Below, piece after piece: positions 52,192 to 61,751 of a stretch of 64,000 bases of DNA. This DNA comes from VAZQ01 sp963817135 (GTDB taxonomy: Bacteria; Pseudomonadota; Alphaproteobacteria; Rhizobiales; Xanthobacteraceae): NCBI GenBank assembly GCA_963817135.1, contig CAWFNG010000007.1, positions 1 to 64,000 of the forward strand. The letters are read 5' to 3'. The notes below the pieces were generated by a model. That model searched no databases, was not told where the DNA came from, and saw nothing but the letters and a program-made list of their open reading frames with translations. The translations under genes were made by a program, and so were the position numbers. The first letter of the stretch is position 1, and every line of letters starts with the position of its first letter.

Positions 52192-53571
52192 TTATCCGTG
52201 CGTCAAGCCAGGCGCTGCACGCGATCGGGCGGCAAGCCGGATGATTTCGCGAACGGGCGGCGCTTTGCTGTCCATGATCGCGCTTTCCAGCGCCTGCGCC
52301 GCCGCTGCATCGTACAGGATGGAGACGTTTGTCCGAAACTTACGGCGTAAGGCGGCGGCATCGACAGGCGCCAGCGCGACGCGCCGCCTGATCACTTCGC
52401 CATCGCTGCGCTCAATCGTAAGCACCCCGTCAAAGCCGGAACCGAGTGCTGCGTCCTTCTCGCAGGCAATGCGTGCGGCAAATTGTTGCAAATCGGCGCG
52501 CCGCAAACTTTCGGGCCGCAACGTCGCAAGGTCGACCTTGCCGTCGCACAGCGCTGCAGCCAGCATGAATGGCAGGCTGGCGATCGCCTCGAGATCGTTG
52601 CGGGGGCCAAGTTTGGCGGCACGCGGCTCGCAGACGATCGGCAGTGCCCAGGGCGCAAGCGCGCAGCGTATCGCGGCGATCTGCTCGGCGCGTGCGCGGC
52701 CTTCGCTCCGCAGCGCGAGAGCGACATCAATGAACGGCTGGATGACGTGCGCACAGGGATAGGACTTTGGCTGCGCGCCGGCTCCCAGCCAGCGAGCGCC
52801 TAGCCCTTCGCACAGTGAGGCAAGGTCCCGGCCGGAATCGCCGCCGAGGAACGCGCCATAGAGACCGGCAGCATGGTCGAACGCGTGGTGCGCTCCGCGG
52901 AATTCAACCTTTGCAAGCTCGGCAGCAACGATGCCGCCGTGCGCTGCCCATCCTGCATGCAGCCATTTCGACCATGCTCCGTCGGCAAGGAATGCAAACA
53001 AGCCGCTGCTCATGCTGGAAGCGAGCCCCAGCGCATCGGCCATTGCATTGGCATCGAGGCGCAGAAGATAGCCGGCGCTGCCGGCGGCGGCGATCGGGCC
53101 GACAATGCCGGTCGCGTGGAAACCGCGGGCGTGAAAACCGCGCCCTGCCACCTTGCCCACGCGCGCGGCGATTTCGTAGCCGAGGACGATCGCCGTCGAT
53201 AATTCCGAGAACGGCGCGTCAATCTGTTCCGCGACGCCGAGCGCGGCAGGGATAACGACGCTGCCGGGATGGACTACGCTATCGGGAAAGGTGTCATCGA
53301 AGTCACGCGCATGGGCAAGGGTGCCATGAACCAGCGCAGCGACCTCTGTTGGAACGACTGCGCCATCGACGATCAGCGTCGCCACTCCATCACCATGGCG
53401 GTAACGTTTTGCAAATTGCAGGACACTGCGGCAGACCGGCTCCTCGCCGGCAGCGGAAATAAGACCCAGCGTATCGAGAATGCGCAGGCGCGCGAGCCGG
53501 TGTTGCTCGGCTGGAATTTCGGCATCCCGCAGCGTGCTGGCCCAACCAGCAAGCGTCTCAAGTGGAGTCAT
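52192..53571 (-). CDS. MmgE/PrpD family protein
   Basis: 459 residues of the methylcitrate dehydratase-like family. LRILDTLGLISAAGEEP near 30, LVHGTLAHARDFDDTFPD near 90, VHPGSVVIPAALGVAEQI, LGYEIAARVGKVAGRGFHAR with the GFHAT block (FHATGIVGPIAAAG), and SMSSGLFAFLADGAWSKWLH. Family members dehydrate or isomerise polycarboxylic acids; many have unknown substrates. It starts six bases after the Fe-ADH-like gene. Confidence 0.88.
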   Translation of the reverse strand: MTPLETLAGWASTLRDAEIPAEQHRLARLRILDTLGLISAAGEEPVCRSVLQFAKRYRHGDGVATLIVDGAVVPTEVAALVHGTLAHARDFDDTFPDSVVHPGSVVIPAALGVAEQIDAPFSELSTAIVLGYEIAARVGKVAGRGFHARGFHATGIVGPIAAAGSAGYLLRLDANAMADALGLASSMSSGLFAFLADGAWSKWLHAGWAAHGGIVAAELAKVEFRGAHHAFDHAAGLYGAFLGGDSGRDLASLCEGLGARWLGAGAQPKSYPCAHVIQPFIDVALALRSEGRARAEQIAAIRCALAPWALPIVCEPRAAKLGPRNDLEAIASLPFMLAAALCDGKVDLATLRPESLRRADLQQFAARIACEKDAALGSGFDGVLTIERSDGEVIRRRVALAPVDAAALRRKFRTNVSILYDAAAAQALESAIMDSKAPPVREIIRLAARSRAAPGLTHG

Positions 53572-53577
53572 ACCCCC

Positions 53578-54780
53578 TCACCAGGCTTGCTGCAGGAGCG
53601 CAAGGACCTCCTGTTGCGACACCGGTCCCGGCAAATTCGCCATCATGTAATCGGACATGGTCTCGCTCGCGATCTCGGCAAGCTCGCCATCTTGTACGCC
53701 GACTTCGCGCAGGCGCTGCGGCAGCGGCAAACGAGCCACCAGCTCCGCCATGAGATCGGCTGCCGAGGCTCCGAAACGATGCGCCTGCCGGGCGGAGCCG
53801 CCGCTCGCCAGGGCATCGCATACCAGGCTTTGCTCATCGCCGGTGGCCGGCAGAAGGAGCCGCATGGCCGGGGCAAGCAGGATGGCGTGCGCGATGCCAT
53901 GCTGCAGCCCATGGCGGCCCCCCACTATGTGTCCAATGGCGTGGACCAGCGAGGCCATGGCATTTATTGCGGCCATGCTCGCCATCGCGGCGGCGATCTG
54001 GCAGGCGGCGCGCGCATCGAGATCGTGGGGTCTTGCGATCGAGTTCGGCAAGGCGGCGCTAACGAGCCGCAACGCGTGCAAGGCAAGCGCAGTCGATAAG
54101 GGGTGGCGCTTGCCGGAATAGACTGCCTCGATCGCGCGCGCGACCGCCGTCATGCCGGTCGCCGCAGTGAGATGCGCATCGGCATAGATCGCCATTTCCG
54201 GATCGAGCATTGTGACCTGCGGCACCAGGGCGCCATCCCAGAACAGCAGTTTTTTGCGGGTGCGCGGATCGCGGCACGCCGCCGTCGGCATCACATCGGA
54301 GCCCGAGCCGGCGGTGGTCGGCACGGCGATATGGCGGATCAACGGACCGGGAAGGGCCATGCACAGCATCTTCCCCCCAGGTTCGTACCTGATGGCGTGC
54401 TGCGCCAGTTTCCCGTTGCTGGCGAGAACCATGGCGATGACCTTGGCCGCATCGATTGCCGATCCGCCTCCCACGGAGACCAGCAGATCCGCCTTTGATT
54501 GATGCACTCTGGCGACGCCGCGTTCGACCGTCTCGATGGGGGTGTGGGCGGCGACTTCGCTGAATGCCTCGACGAATGTGGCGCCCAGTCCCGCTTTGAC
54601 CTTCGCCAGCATGGGTCCGCGCGCAACACTGCCCCCGCAGACGACAATGGCGCGGCTTGTGCCAAGCATCGCCGCTTCCGCGCCAAGCCGAGCGACCGCG
54701 CCGCGACCAAAGACGATCCGACCCGGCCAGTCGCCGAATTCAATGACCGGGCGCGAACTGAGACTCACTGCGCGGAGCAA
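53578..54780 (-). CDS. Iron-type alcohol dehydrogenase / maleylacetate reductase-like protein
   Basis: About 400 residues; TTG 54780 or GTG 54768 is the start. NAD-binding SVGGGSAIDAAKVIAMV near 95, VPTTAGSGSDVMPTA, and HAIGHIVGGRHGLQHGIAHA with three conserved His. The stretch that normally reads GMDALTHAIEA reads TGMTAVARAIEAVYS: the usual metal-ligand Asp and His are Thr and Arg. So metal binding is probably altered or absent. It lies in an operon with MmgE/PrpD and DctP genes, consistent with organic acid breakdown. Confidence 0.8.
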   Translation of the reverse strand: MLRAVSLSSRPVIEFGDWPGRIVFGRGAVARLGAEAAMLGTSRAIVVCGGSVARGPMLAKVKAGLGATFVEAFSEVAAHTPIETVERGVARVHQSKADLLVSVGGGSAIDAAKVIAMVLASNGKLAQHAIRYEPGGKMLCMALPGPLIRHIAVPTTAGSGSDVMPTAACRDPRTRKKLLFWDGALVPQVTMLDPEMAIYADAHLTAATGMTAVARAIEAVYSGKRHPLSTALALHALRLVSAALPNSIARPHDLDARAACQIAAAMASMAAINAMASLVHAIGHIVGGRHGLQHGIAHAILLAPAMRLLLPATGDEQSLVCDALASGGSARQAHRFGASAADLMAELVARLPLPQRLREVGVQDGELAEIASETMSDYMMANLPGPVSQQEVLALLQQAW

Positions 54781-54787
54781 GGAGCCG

Positions 54788-55453
54788 TTATTGCAGGACG
54801 ACGACGCGAGTGCCGACTTTTACCCGTTTAAAGAGGTCGAGGATGTCACGATTGTGCATGCGGATGCAGCCAAACGAAACAAATCCGCCGATCGAGCTGG
54901 GAGCATTGGTGCCGTGAATGGCGTACTGGTCGACGTTGAGCAACATGGCGGCGGCACCCATGGGATTTCCCGCCGTTCCGCCGGGAATATAGTCGGGCAA
55001 CCAGGGCTTTTCGCGCTTTACGGCTCGCGGCGGCGACCATGCCGGCGCAATATATTTGCCGCGAATCATGCCGGTACCCGACCATGCTTTGCCGGCTTTG
55101 CCGACCCCCACGGGATAGGTCAACATCTCACCATTGCCGAGGATAAGGTGGAGCTTGCGCTCCGATGTCTCCACCACAATGGTCCCTGCCTCGTACTTGG
55201 AGACATCGAACCGCGACTGCGGCGGCTTTTCTTCCGTTTCCACGGCAGTCGCTTGTTCCGTAGGCTTGGCGACTTCGGCTGCCTCCGGGGGCTTGGCGAC
55301 TTCGGCTGCCTCCGGCTGCTTGGCGACTTCGACTGCGGCCAGCTGATCCAACAGCTCAGCCAGCCCCGGCTCCTGTGCCCGCACTGCTCCAAATGAACTC
55401 GCTATTGCAATGGCGGCCCAGGCCGCAAACAGGGATCGAAATGCGGTTCGCAT
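54788..55453 (-). CDS. L,D-transpeptidase (YkuD/ErfK family), periplasmic
   Basis: 221 residues from the ATG at 55453. Signal peptide MRTAFRSLFAAWAAIAIASS to about RAQ. A 27-base tandem repeat encodes EAAEVAKPP twice in the spacer after it. The catalytic domain has AIHGTNAPSSIGGFVSFGCI: the nucleophile Cys is present, but the usual SHGC or SYGC reads SFGC. Cross-links peptidoglycan or attaches proteins to it. It precedes the Fe-ADH gene by seven bases, although it is functionally unrelated. Confidence 0.88.
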   Translation of the reverse strand: MRTAFRSLFAAWAAIAIASSFGAVRAQEPGLAELLDQLAAVEVAKQPEAAEVAKPPEAAEVAKPTEQATAVETEEKPPQSRFDVSKYEAGTIVVETSERKLHLILGNGEMLTYPVGVGKAGKAWSGTGMIRGKYIAPAWSPPRAVKREKPWLPDYIPGGTAGNPMGAAAMLLNVDQYAIHGTNAPSSIGGFVSFGCIRMHNRDILDLFKRVKVGTRVVVLQ

Positions 55454-55623
55454 GGCGAGCTCCAAGGGCGCCCGGTAAGGACCGGTTGCCAATCCGTACA
55501 TCGGTGAAAATCGGCGATTGTCGATGCCAGCACAATGGCCATAACGGGCGAAATCGCGAATTGATGCGCGATGTTGCACAAGTGCCACGTTCGATGCACA
55601 GCCTTGCCCCTTGGCTTAGCGTG

Positions 55624-55649
55624 AAAAAACCCCGCGGAAGCGGGGTTTT
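55624..55649 (-). terminator. Rho-independent hairpin between Bug gene and L,D-transpeptidase gene
   Basis: AAAACCCCGC-TTCC-GCGGGGTTTTTT on the minus strand. It should end the transcript of the amidohydrolase-Bug operon. Confidence 0.85.
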
Positions 55650-55712
55650 GACTCATGGCACTCGGCCTTCCCTGCGCTTCGGCCTCGCCCCCGAATGAGG
55701 CTCAACAACGTT

Positions 55713-56685
55713 TCACTCCGGCTTGAGCTTGGCATTCTCGATCACCTTGCGCCATTTGGGCTCATCGGCCTTGATGCGGGCTTCCAGCTCCTGCGGTGTC
55801 CCGACGATGGATTTCGAAATATTGCCGATCGAGGAAATTCTTTTTGATTTCCGGATCGGCGAAAACCTTGCTCAGCTCGCTATCGATTTTTGTAACCACG
55901 TCGTCAGGCATGCCGGGCGGGCCAAACAGGCCGAACCAGGACACCGCCTCGTAGCCCGGAAGTCCGCTCTCGGCCACAGTCGGCACTTCCGGCAACAGCG
56001 CCATACGCCGGGCGGCACCGACGGCAATGAGATTGACCTTGCCCGCCTTCCATTGCGGCACCGCGCTGCCGACGCTGATGAACATCATCTGGATGTGACC
56101 GGCGACCACGTCGGTGAGCGCCGGCGTTGCTCCCTTGTAGTGCACGGCTTGCAGCTTCACTCCGGCCACGGACTGGAACAGCTCCATATTGAGGTGGCCG
56201 CTCGAGCCTATGCCGAAGGTGCCGTAGTTGATCTCGCCCGGCTTCTGTTTCGCCAGGGCCACGAGCTCGGCGACGTTGCGCACGGGAAGCGCCGGGTGAA
56301 CGATCAACGCATGATTGATGCTGACCAGGCCGGAGATCGGGGAAAAGCCGTTGACGGGATCGTAGGGCAGCTTGGGATAGAGAGACGGATTGACCACGAA
56401 GGTGGTTTCCGGGCCGATGAACAAGGTGTAGCCATCCGGCGCGGCCTTGGTCACGTATTCCGCCGCGATCTGGTTGTTGGCGCCTGGCCTGTTCTCCACC
56501 ACGACCTGTTGGCCCCAGGCGTCGCCAAAGCGCTGTGCCAGCATGCGTCCGAGCGCATCGGTCACTCCACCCGGCGAAGCGGGTACCACAATGATGATGG
56601 GCTTGACCGGGTAACTGCTCTCTTGGGCGCCTGCGGAAAGAACGCAGCAGCCGCCGAGCAGCAATGAGAAAAATACCGCGCGCAT
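55713..56685 (-). pseudogene. Bug/TctC-type solute-binding receptor, frameshifted near its end
   Basis: Signal peptide, then VKPIIIVVPASPGGVTDALG (the Bug-family anion loop), VENRPGANNQIAAEYVTKAA and LPYDPVNGFSPISGLVSINH. The frame changes near 55845. Upstream it reads DPEIKKNFLDRQYFEI and then stops early. In the next frame it continues SKSIVGTPQELEARIKADEP and KWRKVIENAKLKPE to the stop at 55713, the normal family end. The shift is +1. Receptors of this family bind carboxylates for tripartite (TctABC) importers; no TctA or TctB is present. Either still functional with an altered tail or a sequence error. Confidence 0.8.
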
Positions 56686-56702
56686 TCCGCCAATCTCCTC
56701 CC

Positions 56703-57710
56703 TTATAATTTTCGCTTCAGCAGGCGCTCGGCATTGCCGCAGAAAATCTTGCGCCGGTCGCTCTCGGCAATGTCGAGTTCGCGGATGCGGTCGATGGTGG
56801 GTCCGATGGGACCGAGCGGCGTGTCGGTGGCGAACACCACGTGATCGCTGCCGAAGAATTCAAGCCCGCAGCGCACCGCATGCGCGCCGCCGCCGAACAG
56901 CGCAGTATCGCCATAGAAGTCGTGCAGATAATCGAGATGCGGCCGCTTCAGCGAGGACAGTATTTTGGAATAGTCCTCGTCCAGCGTACGGCTCCCCAAT
57001 ACGGCCAGTCCCGGGCCGATGCGGCCGTCATAAAATGGAATCATGCCGCCGAGATGGTGGGTGATGATCTTGAGACCGGGATAGCGATCGAGCAGTCCCC
57101 ACAGCACCAGGCGGACCATGGCCACCGACGTGTCGTAGGGCCAGCCGAAACACCACCACATTTCGAAGCGCGACTTTTGCTCGGCCGCATAATCCGGCAT
57201 GCTGGCGGTACGGGCGGGATGCAACCAGATGGGCGCGTCGAGTTCTGCCATGGCGGCAAAGAACGGCTCATATTCGGCATTGTCCAGGGGGCGGCCCTTT
57301 ACATTGGTGAAGATCTGCACGCCGGCGGCGCGGAGTTCGGTCACGGCGCGGCGCGCTTCCTTTATTGAGCCTGCGACATTGGTGAGCGATACCGCGGCGA
57401 CAAACGTGGGAAATCGAGCCGAATGGCGCGCGCACAATTCCGCCATTGCATCGTTGCCAATGCGCGCAAGGTTGAGGCCGGCCTCGCCCTCTACCAGATC
57501 CTCGATCGGCGGATTGGGCAGCGAGATGATTTCGCGATAATCGCCGAACTGATCCATTTCCCGGAAGCGCTCGTCGAGGTCGAACAGCTTTTTCACGCCG
57601 CGCAGCCGCGCGCCGATATTTCCCAGCCGCGGCGCGATCCGGTTCATCTCGGCAAAGAACCTGTCCGGGAAGATGTGACAGTAAATGTCGACGATGGTCT
57701 CGTTGGCCAT
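56703..57710 (-). CDS. Amidohydrolase (ACMSD-like, amidohydrolase 2 family)
   Basis: 335 residues. IVDIYCHIFPDRFFAEMNRI (the metal-binding HxH position reads YCH), AELDAPIWLHPART, LKIITHHLGGMIPFYDGRIG and VVFATDTPLGPIGPTIDRIR with the Asp. The first metal motif is therefore non-standard (the family norm is DxHxH). Substrates of relatives are ring-cleavage and related acids. It is the upstream gene of the Bug receptor (17 bases apart), and the receptor may import its substrate. Confidence 0.82.
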   Translation of the reverse strand: MANETIVDIYCHIFPDRFFAEMNRIAPRLGNIGARLRGVKKLFDLDERFREMDQFGDYREIISLPNPPIEDLVEGEAGLNLARIGNDAMAELCARHSARFPTFVAAVSLTNVAGSIKEARRAVTELRAAGVQIFTNVKGRPLDNAEYEPFFAAMAELDAPIWLHPARTASMPDYAAEQKSRFEMWWCFGWPYDTSVAMVRLVLWGLLDRYPGLKIITHHLGGMIPFYDGRIGPGLAVLGSRTLDEDYSKILSSLKRPHLDYLHDFYGDTALFGGGAHAVRCGLEFFGSDHVVFATDTPLGPIGPTIDRIRELDIAESDRRKIFCGNAERLLKRKL

Positions 57711-57734
57711 GGGCGTCACCTTGCGATTGACGCA

Positions 57735-58532
57735 TTATGCCCGGTCTTGCGCTTCCTTGTCGCGGGGCTTTCGCCTTGTTCGCGCGTCTGTTCCGCCTCG
57801 TTCTGAAGGAGGGCGCCGGCAATGTTGGGTGCGCCCGTCTCGAAGAAGGAGGCGGCCACCCGATCTCGGGTTCACCCGAGATCGGCACCAAAGCTGCGGT
57901 GGCGGCCTCATGGGTTCGAGACGCGTCGCAGCGCGCGACATCGTACAAGATGGAACCGCAGTGGCGCTGCGACGCTCTTCAGACCATGAGGCCGGGAAGG
58001 GCCGCGGGTCCTGATCGTTGGGTTCGTTTTGACAAAAAGCTGCGGTCTGGTTTTGGACCTGCTTGGGTTCGTTTTGGCAAAATGGCCGGCTCAGCTTGGC
58101 TTCGTTCTGGCAGATTTGCGCTGGCTGCCGGGGCAGTAGGCGCAGTCGCGCGGCAGCGAAAGCGCGCATGGCGAATTTGCGCCGCGAGCGCACGCGCCCC
58201 TCGTAGCGGTCGATGGCGGCAAGGCGACGAATGGACTCGCACGTTGCAGCTTCCAGGAGTGGAAGGCGCGCCTCGCGCACACGCCTGAGGTCGATTTCGG
58301 CGGCCGCGACATGCAGGGCAAGTTCGCGCAAATGCGGCGCGGCGCTTGATCCGGCAATCGCCAGCGCCAGCGTTGCAATCGCCTGGCGGCAATCAGGGTC
58401 GCTTGCAACCGGCAACGACAAGCCGTGGCGCCGCGCATTCCGCGCCGCGCTCATTTTGCCCGCTATGGTCCTCGGCCCCGTGCTCTTTTGTGCGTTGGCG
58501 CGATTGGCGGCGAGCCGTGCCGCACCGATCAT
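57735..58532 (-). CDS. Rhizobial-type hypothetical protein with CQNEP repeats
   Basis: 265 residues from the ATG at 58532: MIGAARLAANRANAQKSTGP, then MSAARNARRHGLSLPV, a familiar N-terminal pattern in alphaproteobacteria. The middle (LRELALHVAAAEIDLRRVRE) is helical. From about 145 come CQNEAKLS, FCQNEPKQ and FCQNEPND. The underlying DNA has three copies of GTTCGTTTTGxCAAA-like sequence (about 58020-58110). The last 90 residues are basic and low-complexity. Function unknown; the true C-terminus may be shorter. Confidence 0.55.
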   Translation of the reverse strand: MIGAARLAANRANAQKSTGPRTIAGKMSAARNARRHGLSLPVASDPDCRQAIATLALAIAGSSAAPHLRELALHVAAAEIDLRRVREARLPLLEAATCESIRRLAAIDRYEGRVRSRRKFAMRAFAAARLRLLPRQPAQICQNEAKLSRPFCQNEPKQVQNQTAAFCQNEPNDQDPRPFPASWSEERRSATAVPSCTMSRAATRLEPMRPPPQLWCRSRVNPRSGGRLLLRDGRTQHCRRPPSERGGTDARTRRKPRDKEAQDRA

Positions 58533-58659
58533 ACGACCGCCTCGCTTGACTGCTTGGCTATGTTCAAGCTTTCCGAACTCCGACTCGGACCAGGCTTTTT
58601 CCGTGGTGGTGCGAACGTTCCCTATGGCGCCGGTTGCCAGCGGCAAAATCCAGGGAGAT

Positions 58660-58687
58660 CCCGGATTGAGCAAGCGCTCAATCCGGG
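58660..58687. repeat. Dispersed palindrome, CCCGGATTGAGC type
   Basis: CCCGGATTGAGC-AAGC-GCTCAATCCGGG, followed by CTACGA. Same stem as at 26501. It lies just upstream of a receptor gene. Confidence 0.75.
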
Positions 58688-58710
58688 CTACGAAATAAAT
58701 TAAGTTGAGC

Positions 58711-59736
58711 ATGAGGAAATCAGTGAGGCAGTACCATTCACGAATGCCGTCGCGACGGGCGGTCGTCAGGGCTGCGGCGGTGTTGGCGACCGGCATCGTC
58801 GCTCCCGCCATCCTGCGCAGCCGCGCGGCGCTCGCCGCCTATCCCGACCGTCCGGTCAAGATCGTGGTCGCCAATTCCCCCGGAGGACCGTCGGATATTG
58901 TCGCGCGTCTCATCGCCGCGTCGTTGCAGCAGGCAACCGGCGGATCATTCGTCGTGGAGAACAAAGGCGGCGCCGGCGGTAATATCGGCATGGGCGCCGC
59001 CGCGCGCGCGGATGCGGACGGCTACACGCTCCTGATCAGCACCAGCGCTTACGCCGTCAATCCCGGACTCTACAACAGTCTTCCCTACGATCCCTTCAAG
59101 GATTTTGTCGCAATCGCCGAACTGGTCACGACCCCGAATGTATTCGCGGTCAAGCCGGAACTAGGCGCCAAGTCGATGCAGGACCTGGTAACGCTCGCCA
59201 GGGCCAACCCCGACAAATTCAATGTTTCCACGCCACCCATCGGCACCACGCCTTATCTCGCAATCGAACTCCTTAAGGTGCGCGAAGGCTTGTCGCAGAT
59301 GCCCATCCTCGTCTTCGCGGGCGGCGGCGAGGCCTTGCAGGCGCTCCTTGGCAACACAGTGCAGCTCAGCGTCGGGACGCTCGCGCCCGCGCATCCGCAT
59401 CTCAAGGCGGGTACGATTGTCGCATTGGCAACGACCGGCGCCACGCGCTGGCATGACTTGCCTGCGGTACCGACCATGGCGGAAGCGGGCTTCAAGGATT
59501 TTCTGCTGGAGACCTATGTGGCGCTGCTGGCGCCGGCCATGACCCCGCCGGAGATCGTTGCCCAGCTGGAAAAGGAGACCCTGGCAATCCTCAACCGAAG
59601 CGACATTCGCGACAAGTTCGTCCAGTCCGGGTTTCAGGTCGAAGCAAAACCCGGCAAGGCGCACATGGAACGCGTCGCCCGCGAAGTGCCGATGTTCCGG
59701 GATCTTATCGCTCGCGCCGGCATCAAGAAGCTTTAG
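58711..59736 (+). CDS. Bug/TctC-type solute-binding receptor
   Basis: 341 residues. The leader has SRRAVVRAAAVLATG, similar to a Tat signal, with cleavage near ALA-AYP. Family blocks: VKIVVANSPGGPSDIVARLI, VENKGGAGGNIGMGAAARAD, NSLPYDPFKDFVAIAEL and WHDLPAVPTMAEAGF. A second internal ATG at 58744 (MPSRRAVV) is also a possible start. The membrane partners are elsewhere. A deaminase gene follows after 27 bases, so the receptor may import its substrate. Confidence 0.87.
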   Translation: MRKSVRQYHSRMPSRRAVVRAAAVLATGIVAPAILRSRAALAAYPDRPVKIVVANSPGGPSDIVARLIAASLQQATGGSFVVENKGGAGGNIGMGAAARADADGYTLLISTSAYAVNPGLYNSLPYDPFKDFVAIAELVTTPNVFAVKPELGAKSMQDLVTLARANPDKFNVSTPPIGTTPYLAIELLKVREGLSQMPILVFAGGGEALQALLGNTVQLSVGTLAPAHPHLKAGTIVALATTGATRWHDLPAVPTMAEAGFKDFLLETYVALLAPAMTPPEIVAQLEKETLAILNRSDIRDKFVQSGFQVEAKPGKAHMERVAREVPMFRDLIARAGIKKL

Positions 59737-59763
59737 CCCGGCAATAACACAAGGGTGAAAAGC

Positions 59764-60246
59764 ATGAGCAGCACGGAACATTATCTCAGGATGGCTCTCG
59801 ACCTTGCCCGGCAAAATGCCGAGCGTGGCGGCCGGCCGTTTGCTGCGGTCATTGTCAAGGATGGAAAAGTGGTCGCCAGCGCCGTCAACAGCGTCGTGGC
59901 AACCGGCGATCCCACGGCGCACGCTGAAACCGAAGCCATCCGTGGCGCCGCCAAGACGCTCAAATCCGATCAGCTCGACGGCTGCGTCATGTATGCGAGC
60001 GGTCATCCCTGTCCGATGTGTCTTGCCGCGATGTATGTCAGCGGCATCCAGCAGGGGTTCTATGCCTATTCGCTTGAAGATGTGCCGGACGGACTCTCCC
60101 GCGGCGGCATGATGTACGAGCAGTTTCGCAAACCGATACCCGAACAAAGCATCAGGCTCGAGCATCATCCCCTGCCGGGCGATGGCGAGTCCGTCTACGC
60201 GGTTTGGCAGCGGGTCGCCCGTCGGACGGACAGATCGATTCCATGA
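59764..60246 (+). CDS. Nucleoside/guanine deaminase-like CDA-fold protein
   Basis: 160 residues from the ATG at 59764. Zinc motifs TAHAETEAIRGAA (His and catalytic Glu) and GHPCPMCLAAMYVSGIQQGF (PCxxC). GGRPFAAVIVKDGKVVAS is typical of the guanine-deaminase/TadA branch. It deaminates purine or pterin-type bases, or an N-heterocycle. Close spacing to the receptor suggests one operon. Confidence 0.85.
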   Translation: MSSTEHYLRMALDLARQNAERGGRPFAAVIVKDGKVVASAVNSVVATGDPTAHAETEAIRGAAKTLKSDQLDGCVMYASGHPCPMCLAAMYVSGIQQGFYAYSLEDVPDGLSRGGMMYEQFRKPIPEQSIRLEHHPLPGDGESVYAVWQRVARRTDRSIP

Positions 60247-60269
60247 ATACGCTCAGGTCTGCGCCGTAA

Positions 60270-61643
60270 TTAACGCCGCTTCGATCCGCTCTCCGCGGTT
60301 TTGCGCAGCTTGCCCTTCGCCTTGAGGAGCCGATCGTAGTCGCTCTTGGTGCGTTTCGCGTAAGCCATGGCAAACGATGCGAGTGCATCGTCCATGGCCT
60401 CCCCCTTGCCCATATACCCGGCGATCGCCGCAGGCTCCGCCGAGCGCGCATGGGCGCGCGCGAGCGTGCGGCCGCACAGGCGCGCGTAATGGATGAGGGC
60501 GCGCTCCTCCACAAGCTCTGCGACCGATCCCAGATGCCGGTTCTTGAGCTGGCGCACGTAGAGATACCGGTCCGACGTGCGGTCTTCGGTCCAGCCGAGG
60601 AAAACATCGCTTGCCGCCTGCATCATGCGCTGGCCCTCGACAACTCGCTGGCCGGGATGTCCTTTGCAATGCGGTCCGAGACGTTCAAGCACCGAGCGCC
60701 CCGCTTCTTTTATCTGCAGGAACAGCGGCACCCCGTCTGCGCTCATGAACAGGCCGATCGCGCAGAACGTACCGACGCTGCCCACGCCGACAACCTTGAA
60801 AGCGACATCCTCTAGTCGATAGCGCGTCACCAGCGCGAGGTGCTCCGGCGACAACCGTTTCTCGTAGCGGGAGAACACGCGCTCGGCATTGACACGGTGC
60901 CGCACGTCCGCCTTGCCAAAATGGTAGATGAACGGCGGCCGATCCTGGATCTTCGCCTCCTTGCCCTTCACCAGGTGCGGAAAGTTGTCGTCCTGCTCAA
61001 GCCGTCCGGCCATCCTGGCGACCAGCGCCTGCAATCGGCGCCGCAAAGCGCGGTCTTCGATGTGCGCGATTTCCCGCGCAAGTTCGACCTTGTCGTGGAA
61101 GATTTCCAGCGGCGAGAGTTTGGCGAGCGCATGCATCTTGCTGCGATAAGCCGCCACGGTCGCGGCAGCGATGGTTCGGGCCTGCTTGTTCGAAAACGTG
61201 GCGGCCAGCGCTGCGACCGCAACGCTGGCCGCCAGCCGCTTGAGGTCGATGGTGAAATCGACACCAGGCAGCGTCTCATCGAAATCGTTGATATCGAATA
61301 TGATGTTGTCTTCCGGCGTCGCAAACGAGCCGAAGTTCATCAGATGGCAATCGCCGCAGGCCTGTACCGGGATGCCGGCGATGGGCTGATGCGCCAGGTC
61401 TTCGGCCATGACGGCGGCGGCCCCGCGCAGGAACGCGAATGGGCTTGTCAGCATGCGCTGATAGCGGACCGGCACCAGCTGGGGGATCCGCTTGCGGTCG
61501 CTGGCAGCGAGGATTGCCACGGGGTCGCGATCGGCCGGACCGCGCAGATCCGCGTGCTTTTCCCGGGGGGTCTTTTTTCGCAGCGCAACCCCGTGCGCGT
61601 AGCGTTCGGCCAGCGTTCCGGACGGATGCAGGATGATCGCCAT
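60270..61643 (-). CDS. DUF2252 family protein
   Basis: 457 residues, close to the usual length. GDCHLMNFGSFATPEDNIIF, DINDFDETLPGVDFTIDLKR and VVGVGSVGTFCAIGLFMSAD are family hallmarks; GDCH and the DxxDFD motif resemble kinase-fold active sites. LFLQIKEAGRSVLERLGPHC and YARLCGRTLARAHARS follow. Biochemical function unknown. Confidence 0.88.
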   Translation of the reverse strand: MAIILHPSGTLAERYAHGVALRKKTPREKHADLRGPADRDPVAILAASDRKRIPQLVPVRYQRMLTSPFAFLRGAAAVMAEDLAHQPIAGIPVQACGDCHLMNFGSFATPEDNIIFDINDFDETLPGVDFTIDLKRLAASVAVAALAATFSNKQARTIAAATVAAYRSKMHALAKLSPLEIFHDKVELAREIAHIEDRALRRRLQALVARMAGRLEQDDNFPHLVKGKEAKIQDRPPFIYHFGKADVRHRVNAERVFSRYEKRLSPEHLALVTRYRLEDVAFKVVGVGSVGTFCAIGLFMSADGVPLFLQIKEAGRSVLERLGPHCKGHPGQRVVEGQRMMQAASDVFLGWTEDRTSDRYLYVRQLKNRHLGSVAELVEERALIHYARLCGRTLARAHARSAEPAAIAGYMGKGEAMDDALASFAMAYAKRTKSDYDRLLKAKGKLRKTAESGSKRR

Positions 61644-61751
61644 TCTCCTTCACCAGCGTGGGCTCAAGAGCCAATATTGCGTATCGGCGCCTAATCTCGA
61701 ATAAATGTTGTGCGCTCGATATTGCCGAGCAATCAAGCGGGCAGTAGCCCA

